This document shows, one piece after another, positions 54,386 through 64,000 of a stretch of 64,000 bases of DNA. Origin of the DNA: Mixophyes australis (taxonomy: Eukaryota > Chordata > Amphibia > Anura > Limnodynastidae); the NCBI GenBank assembly GCA_036250195.1, contig JAVHZZ010000003.1:334267875-334331874 (forward strand), in the 5' to 3' direction. The notes beneath the pieces are model-generated. The model was not told the origin of the DNA, did not search any database, and saw only the letters and a program-made list of their open reading frames with translations. The translations under genes were made by a program, and so were the position numbers. Each line of letters starts with the position of its first letter. Positions within the stretch are counted from its first letter, which is position 1.

Positions 54386-54903
54386 GTCCATAACATTTAA
54401 CTATCCCTCCCCCTCAGGACATATGAAGAAAAAAGTGAGAACAGTACATCATAGAAACATATAGTGCAAGTTATCAACATATATAAGCCTACAGCATTGT
54501 GAAAATACAATAAATAATAATAACAGGTGCATCTTGTGTGGAATAGAAGACATTTCAATAAGTGGCAGTATTATTAGAACTAACGTAATTAGTTCTGATT
54601 TTTTCTAACCATTTTTTTTTAACACCTTTCCTATCCCATCCCCACCCTGTATACCTATCAAAAAACATTGGTACACCTGTTCCCGTAAACAACTCACTAA
54701 ATTTACAACTAATGAAGAGCTATCTACTTCTAACTTGCAGCAAGAGACCCTCCCGCAATATATACCTCACACACTGTATATATAGAGATACTTGCTATAA
54801 TTCACAAAATTATCAATAAAAGCTTTCTAGTACACCAGACTAAAGGGTCCTCCCGAACCTAGACCTGAATGATGAACGGCAGTTCCATCTAAGGATCTCC
54901 ATT

Positions 54904-55764
54904 TCACCAAGGATCAACCCGGACCCTGCCATCTAGCCAGTCCCTTGCCTCTCCGGGTGTAGGAAAGAAGTGAGTGCGGCCATCTGCGACCACACTCAGT
55001 CGAGTAGGAAAAAGCATGGCATACGGAAGCTGCAGGTCTCGAAGCCGCAGCTTCACCAGCACAAACTGGGCTCTACTTTTCTGAACATCCAGAGCAAAAT
55101 CAGGGAAGACTGAGACCGGTTGATTTTCATGCTTTGGTGGGCCCTTGGTCCGAGCCAGTCGAAACACAACACCTCTATCACGATAATGCAGTAGCTTTGC
55201 TATAAAAGTCTGAGCCGGGGCTCCGGGCTGTGGAGGTTGAGGAGGAAGTTGGTGAGCCCGCTTAACCTGCACAGTAAAGGCTTTCTTCCCAAACACATAT
55301 ATCTACCAGGATTCTAAGGGTTGGGGCCCTCTGCTCTCTCAGGAAGACAAGCAAAGCGTAGATTGTTTCTACGCAGGCGCCCTTCAATATTTGACACTTT
55401 TTGCTTACAGATGTTAACCTCTAGTCAGCTCAGCCATATCCCATTTCATGGGTGCATTATTGTCTTCTATCATGTGCTGCTCAGCTTCACCCACTCGCTC
55501 TCTCATCTTCTGCATGTCTTGACAGATTAGAGATATATCCGCCTGAATCTCCCCAATATGATCTGTAAGTCTTTTTCCTGAAGATGTAATGGCTTGTAGT
55601 ACCTTCTGAATAGAGGGAGAATCTTCTGGAGCATTTGGAGGGGAGTTTGACATTGCAACAGGGGGTCTCTTGGCTCCAGCAGCCTCTGCAGATGTAGAAG
55701 TGGAGGAACCTCGAGCATATTCTTCAAGTTTAGCAGCCGCGTTAGCGACATTAGTTTTCCCCAT
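54904..55764 (-). pseudogene. Decayed LINE ORF1 (coiled coil and RNA-binding C terminus)
   Basis: The first frame starts at MGKTNVANAAAKLEEYARG (ATG complement at 55762-55764). It runs through a charged, heptad-like stretch (DISLICQDMQKMRERVGEAEQ), as in L1-type ORF1 coiled coils. A frame break lies between about 55414 and 55300. The second frame, 55296-54904, continues with AQTFIAKLLHYRDRGVVFRL, VFPDFALDVQKSRAQFV and YAMLFPTRLSVVADGRTHFF, the RNA-binding C-terminal half. ORF1 proteins coat LINE RNA in the cytoplasm. Confidence 0.85.
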
Positions 55765-56880
55765 GGTTACAGCTCTATGGAGCAAGGTAGCAAGAAAGAC
55801 TTTCAGAGAGATATGTGGAGAGATTTATACAGCGAATTGTGTAACAGTTCACAGGCGTATCAAAGAGCAACACAACTTCATACCCGCAGCCCAGAGGAGT
55901 TTACAGATGGATGGATAAAGAGGAGAGCACATACAGTTATAGCAGGTCCTGTATCCACGATTTCCACTTGGTACCAGCAGAGGACAGCACAACTCCAAAC
56001 CCAGGACTCAAAGGAGTTTACAGATGATTAGTTATAGGTATAATAGTCCAACTCCTCATCCCTATCCCAGAAGAGCTTACAAATATAGGAGATGTAAATG
56101 TCTGATTACCCCTCAATGGCAACAGGCTTTTAGGTGCAGTGTAGTATATTGTGCCACTGTATTGCCGATATACTTGATAAGTAACAGCTTGTAGCCAACC
56201 ACGTCCTGAGGCAAGCTCTCCTCAATATCAACGGGAAGACGACATATACATTGAAAGGGGGTAGTCATGGAGGCATGAGAATTGGAGCCCCGTCTTCAAA
56301 CCCACAGTCCACAGAGGCAGATAGTCCCCGCAGCCACCACACACACCTGGAGAGATCAATCAGTGAGACAGCAGGCAGCGGGGGTCAGGGGTCAGAACTG
56401 CAGTAGAGTAGATCATGAGTGCGCACCTCCGGTCACTGCTGGATCTCTCATCCGTCACTTCGAAAGATGGCTGCTTCCCGCCTCACAGCGCCCCATATAC
56501 CAGAGGAGGAGGGGAATGAAACAGGAACCAGAAGCAACCACAAAGGCTGCCAGACCTCCGATCAGGGGTCTTTCCACCGAAGAAGACAGTCGCGATCACC
56601 TCGCAGGTAACACTGCACAGGGTCTTCAAAATTGACGGTCAGCGGGGTCCACTCCCGGTGAGGGTGGGGGGAAGGGAGGTTCAGCAACAGTCACAGGTCT
56701 TTTCTCAGTGCAAACTCCATGGCAGGTAGTCCAGGCACACCATCAGTTGACGCAAGTAACCAGGAACTCTTAGCAAGCGGGATGGAGTAAAGATACAGTG
56801 CCTTCAGTGTGTGAGGAAGGATTTAAAGCAGGATTTTGGCAAAAGAACAAGAGCCATGCGTCTTACTCCATGCCTGACCA

Positions 56881-57919
56881 TGCCATGCCCCCCAGTTCAG
56901 CTGTTATTAAGAGAAAAGGGCTTCCTGTAATGTAACTTGCAGCCCATATTATTGCAAGATGACTTTAGAGAGTTAAATTCAAATACAATGGGGATTATCA
57001 CAGAAACAAATATTGGTTTTTCGTAGGAGCTTCCAGCTTAATTTTTTTTTTTTTTTTACCAAATCACATTTTTGATGTATCCAAAGCCTGCATAAAATAC
57101 ACAAAATATGGTATATTTAATACAGTCCACATACTATATTGAACAATGAAATTACAGTTTTAACAGAAAGGTTCTATAACACCACTTGGTGATCACACAT
57201 AGTACTGTTATTTTTTTCTCTTTATATTGGGGTATATTGGTAGGAGTGTATCCAGTGTGGTTGAAACATCAATTCTTTAGCCATGCTGGATACTTTTATA
57301 CCTGTACTCCATTTGTTTGCCTCTTTTATAAAGACACCCTTGTTGCTTGCTATCTGCCCTTCAGTTGTATGTGTAGACTTATATTCTATGGGTGCCTCTC
57401 TGAGCACCAAGATTTATCCTGTAACTCTTCTTGTTCACACTTGGCTTATGCTACTCCCTAGTTAACTTTTCCCTTTACTATTTCTTCACTATGTAAATGT
57501 GTATACACCTGCATTAATTCGCTTCCAAAGCTTGTTCTCTGCTTTACTTTATTAGAATGTTTATGGGGCAGCCCAAGAGAGCATGCAGTAGTTTGAGGAC
57601 TATATGATCATTATTTAATGTCTTGGGCAACATTAGTTTTTACTATTTTCTAAAGTCATTAAACCCTGCTGCAGCATCATCCTGTGTGCATTATTTCATG
57701 TATTACCCATTGGTTGATCATTTATCCATTTACCTTTTCTTCTCGCACTGCACACAAGACCTCTGGCCAGGTCACATAGTATTGCCGCTAGTGTAGAGAT
57801 TGAGTATGTATTGACAACACGGATGGAGGCATTAACTTTGCATATTTCATGGATCCTAATCTGTAAGAATGTACTTGTTTGTAAAATGTTACTTTGACAT
57901 TTACTACTTACCTAAATAT
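56881..57919. other. TASP1 intron, no recognised element
   Basis: AT-rich intron with a T-run at about 57041-57057. A 91-codon frame at 57186-57461 has no recognised similarity. Confidence 0.5.
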
Positions 57920-58312
57920 TGTTGCAGACAAAAGTACACCCCTTCATGGCAATAGTATACCTTGATGACAGTGGCCTCTTTCAGCAGGATAATGCGCCCT
58001 GCCACACTGCATAAATTGTTCAGGAATGGTTTGAGGAACATGACAGAGTTCAAAGTGTTGACTTGGCCTCCAAATTTCCCAGATCTCAATATGGTCAAAC
58101 GTCTATGGCATATACTGGAAAAACAAGTCCAAGCCATGGAGGCCCCACCCCACATCTCACAGGCCTTAAAGGATCTGATGCTAATGTTTTGGTGCCAGAT
58201 ACCACAGGACACCTTCAGAGGTCTTGTGGAGTCCATGCGTCAATGCATCTGAGCTGGGAACCTACACAGTGTTAGGCAGGTGGTTTTAATGTTGTGGCTA
58301 ATCGGTGTATAT
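57920..58312 (+). mobile_element. Tc1-like DNA transposon, 3' fragment
   Basis: Broken frames encode the C-terminal half of a Tc1/mariner transposase. DDSGLFQQDNAPCHTA lies near 57965-58010 with the catalytic-type aspartate in QQDN. After one stop it continues with the IVQEWFEEHDRVQ segment, an FPRSQYGQ-like remnant and a WCQIPQDTFRGLVESM segment near 58190-58240. The right terminal inverted repeat, TAGGCAGGTGGTTTTAATGT then TGTGGCTAATCGGTGTATA, ends near 58312. The left end, the first catalytic aspartate region and the DNA-binding domain are missing. Confidence 0.85.
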
Positions 58313-59084
58313 GTTATACATTGGCTCCTGGCCAGCTGATAAATGACTGTTCTTTGTCCAGCAATAACTGTTATGCCCAATGTATAAAACATTTTAATGG
58401 ATACTAACAGGTTTGTTTTGTTTTTGTTTTATATCAGTGGGTAATTCCAGCTTGTTGTCCCAGCAGTATCTGTTCAGAAAGATAGATAGATAGATACATA
58501 GATATATGAGAGAGAGAGAAATAGTAAGAGATATTAGAAAGAAAGATATGAGCTAGAAATGGAATAGATAGGTAGACCGATCACAAGATAGATAATTACA
58601 CACACACATACCCTTTGCTAAAGTCACACCAGACGAAATGCGTCAAAAATATGAGTAGGATCAACTTTGGGACGTCTTGTATAGGCCTGAAACATACTCC
58701 CTAGGAGAGACCTGCTGAGACTGCTGATCACAGATAAGCGCACAACATTCATTTTAATTTACATCCTGGCACAGAATCCTGAGATTTGGATCAATAGGGG
58801 AAAGGAGATTGTGGTGTTTAACATAATGATCATATAAACGCATTGTTTATTTAATTTCGGTATGAGTTCACTTTGGGCACTGGCATTATACACCAATTGA
58901 AGTAATGATTTACACTACTGGCGTTATTTCTCTTTCTTTTTTCGTAATGCTTTATACTGGACATTTGCAAACAAGTGTCTTCAAAGAGAAGAAGCTGCCT
59001 ACCAAATATTAAAGTTTAAGTATTGTAATGTTTTCACTATTGTGGAGTCACCTGTTAAGCTCAAAAACATCTTTTTATTTTTGG

Positions 59085-59173
<89 letters not shown>

Positions 59174-60639
59174 TTTACACACAAACATACCATAAAAGTG
59201 AATACAGAATAAAACAAAGAAATACAAAACATACCAAAAACTGAAACAAGATCTACTATTGACATTTATAAATATGTGTGCACGGGTCTCGGGAGCTTAT
59301 TAGTAATGAATATAGTTGAAATACAGTTCTCATAGTGTGCGAGACATTCTTTACATGTGCACGAGAGATTACCAGTCAACAAGGAAATGTCTTCACAGTC
59401 CAGAAACTACCGTGTCTAAGAAGAGGACGGTGGCTTGCTCAAACATCTTGTGTTCTGTCGTGTCAAAGGATGTCATTTCATATTCAATTATCTTGTATTT
59501 TAGATGAAGTGGCTCTATAAGGATGGCATGGGTTCATCCTGCTTATTAAACCACAGAGTACAGAAGTCTCCCTTGTCTGGTATTTTGTGGCTAATAATGA
59601 AATGTCATATTTTTTGAATAACAGGACGGTTTTATTTTTTTAAAAAAGTAATTTATTTTTCTACTTTATTTGTAGCAATATAATGTGATTTTCTTACATA
59701 TCATTTAATTTGATGCCCAAATGCCCTTTATTTTAGTATTTTTGTGTAAGCCCAACCTCCATCCCCCAATTCGATATTGAGTTATCATGAAGAGAACATT
59801 TTCGTTTTCCAAATATAAAATGCATGCCACGTTTTCATTTATATAATTACATTTATGTGAATACTATTTAGTCTGTATTTATTATTTAAAGGTAGACTTC
59901 CAGAAAGCAACTGAGATTATGCATGTTGTTCTGCCATGGGTACATTGTTACTTGCTTAGTCTTCAAGCCTTGTTAAGTTAGTCTCTGTATGCATGGGAGG
60001 CTCCCTCTAGTGGCTCGAAGCGTGTGTTCGTGGAATGCAGCATTTGTGATCTGGTTTGAAAAACCTTTCACGTGAACGTCTTATGGCTTAGGCTAGGTAC
60101 CCACTGGCGCTACTATAGCAGGGTTTTTTTTATGTTAAAATATACAAGAGGCAATGAAAGCATTGAAAATGTATGTCAAATACAACGCATTTGTCATGCA
60201 CTTGTTATTAGCGTCTTTTTATTAGTTGTTTGTCTTATGCTGCTTTAGATGGGATGCTAGGTCAATAAAATACATACCGGGACTGTCACTACAGACTACA
60301 CACCTATCCTACACATATTAAGAATGTAATAACATTCCTGTGTGCATGCTTAGACTAGCCTTTGAAGTGAAAAATAATTCTGCTGGTTGGTACCGAACCA
60401 GTGCACCTAAAACTGTACGGCTGGTGCCTAACTTTTGACAGTCATTTATATTGATTTCAATAGAAGCACAAAGTTCCTGGATGCTACAATTGACAGACTG
60501 GCTCCTGAGTCCTGAGCCTAACTTGTTTTGTCCTCCCCATCGCCAATAGTAATCTGTCCTTTTTTTGAGTAGCAGAATATTTTTATTCTTAAAAGTTAAT
60601 AGGATTCTGCTTTATGTAGCAATAAAATATCTTGCTCGT
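58313..60639. other. TASP1 intron with microsatellites
   Basis: (GATA)n with GA runs lies at about 58481-58535. A possible relic of a Penelope pLTR lies near 58614-59030 (see findings). A long (AT)n tract is at 59088-59170. No gene recognised. Confidence 0.5.
59088..59170. repeat. (AT)n microsatellite, about 83 bp
   Basis: Uninterrupted alternation of A and T, then a short T run. Confidence 0.97.
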
Positions 60640-61340
60640 TTTATTTGTTTAAAAATGTTTTTTAGTATAATCTTTCTTTATTGAGGAGAGAAACATCATA
60701 TACAACAAAGTGCGATAATATATTCTAAAGCAAATAAAGCAAACCATCGTTAAAAACATTTTTTATATTTAATATTGCAAAACAGGAAAATAAACAATAA
60801 AGAAAATACAAACATATATCAGGAAATGAAGGAAGAGACGTCAAAAGTATCTGGAAGTAGCTCACCCCCCCTTATAGAAACAGGTCCAAGTTGTCTAAAT
60901 GGAACAAAGGGATATCAGTCCCATTCCACAAGAGAGCGAGAAGAGGGAGAGTCTTTAAACTTCAGCCATCGGAACCCTTTTGCCCCCTATTGCTGTATAT
61001 TCTGAGAGTTTCTTCTGGCTAGATATGGTAAAATCGTCCATGGTCATCTAAAGATCTATCGTTTTAAACCACTCCTTAGATTTGGGGTTTATTTTAATTT
61101 TTAACTTTATCATTGTGTAAGTCCCATCTGTACTCCCCCATCCGCTATTGAGTCATCCTCGGGAGCATACTACGGCCCCCTCGGACAGCAATGTCTTAAT
61201 GATCGACTTAAGTAGCTGCTCGGTTCGCTCTTGGGGAGTGGGAGAAAAGACACTGCCTCAGCTTCTATCAGCATGGAATATCCCACAAAGGGGATGGTCG
61301 CTCTAGGAATGCAAGAAAATGGAATTCATAGTGTCTGCCC
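60640..61340 (-). mobile_element. Possible decayed LINE 3' end
   Basis: On the - strand a segment near 61080-60960 reads like the end of an L1/Tx1-type ORF2 (KEWFKTIDL then MDDFTISSQKKLSEYT). Sequence ending CTCAATAAAGAAAG at about 60675-60690 follows, a plausible 3' end. Heavily decayed; tentative. Confidence 0.35.
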
Positions 61341-62969
61341 AAAAACTAACCCTTTAAAATGGCTCTGCAGTGGGGCATTAATCTTATATATTTAGGCATT
61401 ACTTTCTTAAGTACAGTATGAGCCGTATGTGCAATGGAGATGCTAGTGTGTGAGAATGAGGTAAATGTAAACCAATGTACCTAGGTACAGTTTCAAACAT
61501 TCTAACGAGGCAGTAATCCCTTTGACCCCCCCCCCACCTGTCTGTCCAATACTCATATTCCTGAGAATGTGGTTAAATCTCTCTGTAAAATGTTGAGTCT
61601 AAGGTTTTAATTACTTTTAATTTAATAAAATTCCTGCAATGTTGAGCGGTTTCCAATATTGTGCTTCCATCGTTGTTATATTTGTGTTTAAACTGCAATC
61701 ACATTTATAAGAGGACTGTGGGAGATCTAGAGAGATCAAAGTTAGGAGCCACCAGAATGGTGTCCTACAGTCGAGCACCTGCATGTAAATGAATACCTAG
61801 TACTTACGCCGGTATTTACTCGCCTTATAACAATGTCGTTGCCCTATATTTTTCTCAAAATATTCATTAATGGCAGCAGCAGCTTCTCTTGAGTTATAAA
61901 GTGCTGTGCATGTTTTTCTCATGACAGGTAACATTCAGTCAAATGTTATTTATTTGGCATCAGATGTGTACCAGATTCCCCTGCGTAAAAACACTCTTCA
62001 TCCCATGACTTGTAACTGGGATAAGTAAGATGAGTGTCCGTGAAAAGAAATATCAGACTGAAACTGCTAATATAATATACTATAAGGATAAAGTACGCAA
62101 TATTTAAGTTTAATTGCCCTCTATATACAGTTTGATTTCTTCAGGTGTCATAAGATAGACTTTGTTCCTGAAACAATGATCCTATAACAATAGCTTATTA
62201 CTGGTTTTGGATTCCATCGATTGATTTTTTGGATGTAGTGTTTGATACATTTCCAACTGGTACTGGTAATAATAAATGGACCGTTTGGTTGTTTGTGAAT
62301 GTGAACTAAATACATTAGTTAATTTAATACATATAACTATATTGATTTAATCTTTCATTTACCATCTTACCACTACCCATCTAATATGTTAGAGCTTATA
62401 CACACAGGTGCTGAAAAATAATGAATGGTAAAAGAGTAGACAAAATCTTTATGCTCAAAGCGTGTTCTCAAAGCTTCTCTGCAGCACAGTGTACTTTGTA
62501 CTTAATGAGCATATAGAAGCATGAACACGTTGCATCGCGTGCTTGTGTAAACTGCAGACAATGTTACAAATGAAGCAATGTGAAGAGAACATAGATGATG
62601 CCTGCTATCGTTCTGTCGCTTCCTACCTTCATGATGTTACGGTTTCCTAACGAGTTCAAAAACTGGCTGCCTACACTGTGTGTAAACTAATGGTGTATTT
62701 TAAACCAAGTTGATGGAGTCTGGTCATAATAAAATGTTGCATAAGCAGATAAACCATTTATAATCACATTAACATTAAGCAAATTTATTTTGTGGCCTTT
62801 TAATTGATATATTAGCAACCTTATAATACTGTACAAGAGATAGTTGAGTAAAAAGTGATCGTCTTGGTTGACTATTGTATCGGTGGGAATAGATTTGTGA
62901 TCAGTTTCTGTTATATAATATTTTTACAAACACGACATTACAACCTAACTCCAGTTGTCTTATTTACAG
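61341..62969. other. TASP1 intron, no recognised element
   Basis: AT-rich intron ending in the pyrimidine-rich tract and acceptor TATTTACAG. No other feature. Confidence 0.55.
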
Positions 62970-63048
62970 GCTGCTCTGTATGGATGTGGCTGCTGGGCTG
63001 AAAACACTGGAGTTCACAACCCTTATTCTACAGCTGTGAGTACTTCAG
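62970..63048 (+). CDS. TASP1: TASP1 internal exon (5th in window, beta subunit)
   Basis: This 79-nt exon encodes AALYGCGCWAENTGVHNPYS and TAVSTS, then one base of the next glycine codon. It is beta-subunit sequence directly after the catalytic exon, and the cysteine-rich GCGCWAEN segment is a strong marker of vertebrate taspase. The acceptor is CAG at 62967-62969 and the donor gtattt at 63049. An internal GTGAGT at 63036-63041 resembles a donor, but using it would remove 13 coding bases and shift the frame. Known taspases keep TAVSTS, so the outer donor is chosen. Later exons of the beta subunit lie beyond the window. Confidence 0.95.
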
Positions 63049-64000
63049 GTATTTACTGCTTCCATTCCATGATTACTTACTGCTACTTCTCCAGCTGAAT
63101 GAGTAAACCAGAACATGTGTGTGCCACATAGGCATTTTTTGCAGAGGGTTATTCCTGTATCAGTACTTTTTCTATTTATACCCTTGTTACTTTACTGTGA
63201 ATAATATATTTGTAAATGTGACAGCTGCTTTGAATCTTTTAAAGTTTGTTCCCTTTTCATATTTTTTATTGTTATTTCTGTTGCAATCTTCGAGAAAATT
63301 CAGCTTGTGGTTTACAATTTGTTGCGGCGGATGATAAATCCGGTCACATACATTGTTACTGGCATTCTGCAGGATTGCAGAGGGACTCAATTTGTATCCT
63401 ATTTGGCCGCACACATGGGTATTTGGTAGGTGAAGCGGTCACATTTCTGACAATGGAAATGCCGGTAGTTAATCCTGTCGACATGAAAAGGTCGACAGGC
63501 TAAATGGGTTGGGTATGAAATGTAGACAATGGAAATGTCAGCAGGCTAAATGTCGACACTTCAACTCACACTGTCTACATTAAAGAAGCAATGCCGGTGG
63601 GTCATCCAAACCTGTGCTGACTGCGAGTCCTGTGGATGTATAGCCAAGATTGCTCTTGTAATGTCTGTAGTGTGACTGTCACACAATCACGCTATTCATG
63701 TTTTGAAGCTGTTATCAGAATGAAAGTGTCTGCATTTAGCCTACCGACATTGTCATGTCGACAAGAAAACTGTCGACATTTCCATTGTCTACATTTCGTA
63801 TTCAACCCTTCGGTAGTTGGGTAAAATGACGAACCACAATGGGCTAATCTGTGATCAGTCAGTTGATGACGAATGATATTGGACACAATTGTGGCCTACA
63901 GCCAACCAATGTTTTCACCATGTGGTCTCTGGAAGCCTACACACCCTGTGATTGTGGAACAGTTTGCTCTAAACTGGCCAATAGAATTGCCATATGCCAT
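63049..64000. other. TASP1 intron with one inverted-repeat element
   Basis: Intron 3' of the last visible exon. The only structure seen is the inverted repeat at 63506-63808. Confidence 0.5.
63506..63808. repeat. Inverted-repeat MITE-like element
   Basis: The left arm GGGTTGGGTATGAAATGTAG then ACAATGGAAATGTC is matched by the reverse complement of the right arm, GGGTTGAATACGAAATGTAG then ACAATGGAAATGTC. Inside, TGTCGACA-type motifs recur several times, and related motifs lie just outside at 63450-63500. No transposase and no clear target duplication. Confidence 0.75.

Larger units (their letters stand above)
50487..56880 (-). mobile_element. L1/Tx1-type LINE, near full length but decayed
   Basis: On the - strand the order is a probable 5' UTR (about 56880-55790), ORF1 (55764-54904), ORF2 with endonuclease, reverse transcriptase and zinc finger (about 54380-50890), and a 3' end with T-runs at 50487-50508 as complement of an A-rich tail. 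Stops and frameshifts break both frames many times. Ends are approximate and I found no target duplication. It belongs to the same broad group as the + strand element at 34055, but is far older. Confidence 0.85.

Noticed and set aside
1..64000. CRISPR arrays, bacterial operons, riboswitches or prophage
   Set aside because: The spliced TASP1 exons and eukaryotic transposons show this is vertebrate nuclear DNA. The only regular array, at 42077-42896, is a minisatellite without spacers.

Overview
The window is vertebrate intronic DNA, most likely from an anuran amphibian. The only host gene I can support is TASP1 (threonine aspartase 1, taspase 1). Five consecutive internal exons lie on the + strand at 461-545, 12156-12235, 27544-27650, 50062-50181 and 62970-63048. 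They are joined by introns of about 11.6, 15.3, 22.4 and 12.8 kb. Splice phases match at every junction, and the exons encode one uninterrupted stretch of the taspase fold, including the alpha/beta cleavage site and the catalytic threonine. The first and last exons of the gene lie outside the window. The anuran assignment is an inference from gene identity plus the mix of repeats: hAT MITEs, L2-type LINEs with GATGATG tails, tRNA-derived SINEs, chromoviruses and Penelope elements.

Almost everything else is transposable-element sequence, some of it very young. (1) 19214-24907 is a complete chromodomain Ty3/gypsy element (chromovirus, Tf1/sushi-like). It has 758-bp LTRs differing at one visible base, a TTCTC target duplication, an apparent self-priming primer-binding site, and a CCCAAAC frameshift heptamer at the end of gag. 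One frame break lies between protease and reverse transcriptase. It sits at the edge of an older, internally deleted L2-like LINE (17629-19208, - strand). (2) 34055-37182 is a 5'-truncated L1/Tx1-type LINE on the + strand with an uninterrupted ORF2 fragment, a poly(A) tail and a clear target duplication. (3) 45634-48420 is a 5'-truncated Penelope-like element with a GIY-YIG domain, a 5S-rRNA-like segment and a hammerhead ribozyme motif. It is bracketed by an apparently perfect 627-bp direct duplication. (4) 50487 to about 56880 is a decayed, nearly full-length L1/Tx1-type LINE on the - strand, starting about 300 bp after the catalytic TASP1 exon.

Smaller elements include three hAT-type MITEs with 8-bp target duplications, a long palindromic MITE, several tRNA-derived SINEs whose tails match those of nearby L2-like LINEs, a Tc1-like transposase fragment, an LTR-like block at 15.7-16.5 kb, a 41-bp minisatellite of 20 near-identical units, and several microsatellites. 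The many short reading frames elsewhere, including three long overlapping frames across the minisatellite, show no sign of being genes. The most unusual observations are the Penelope insertion with its 627-bp duplication and internal 5S-like sequence, and the young chromovirus with readable replication signals.
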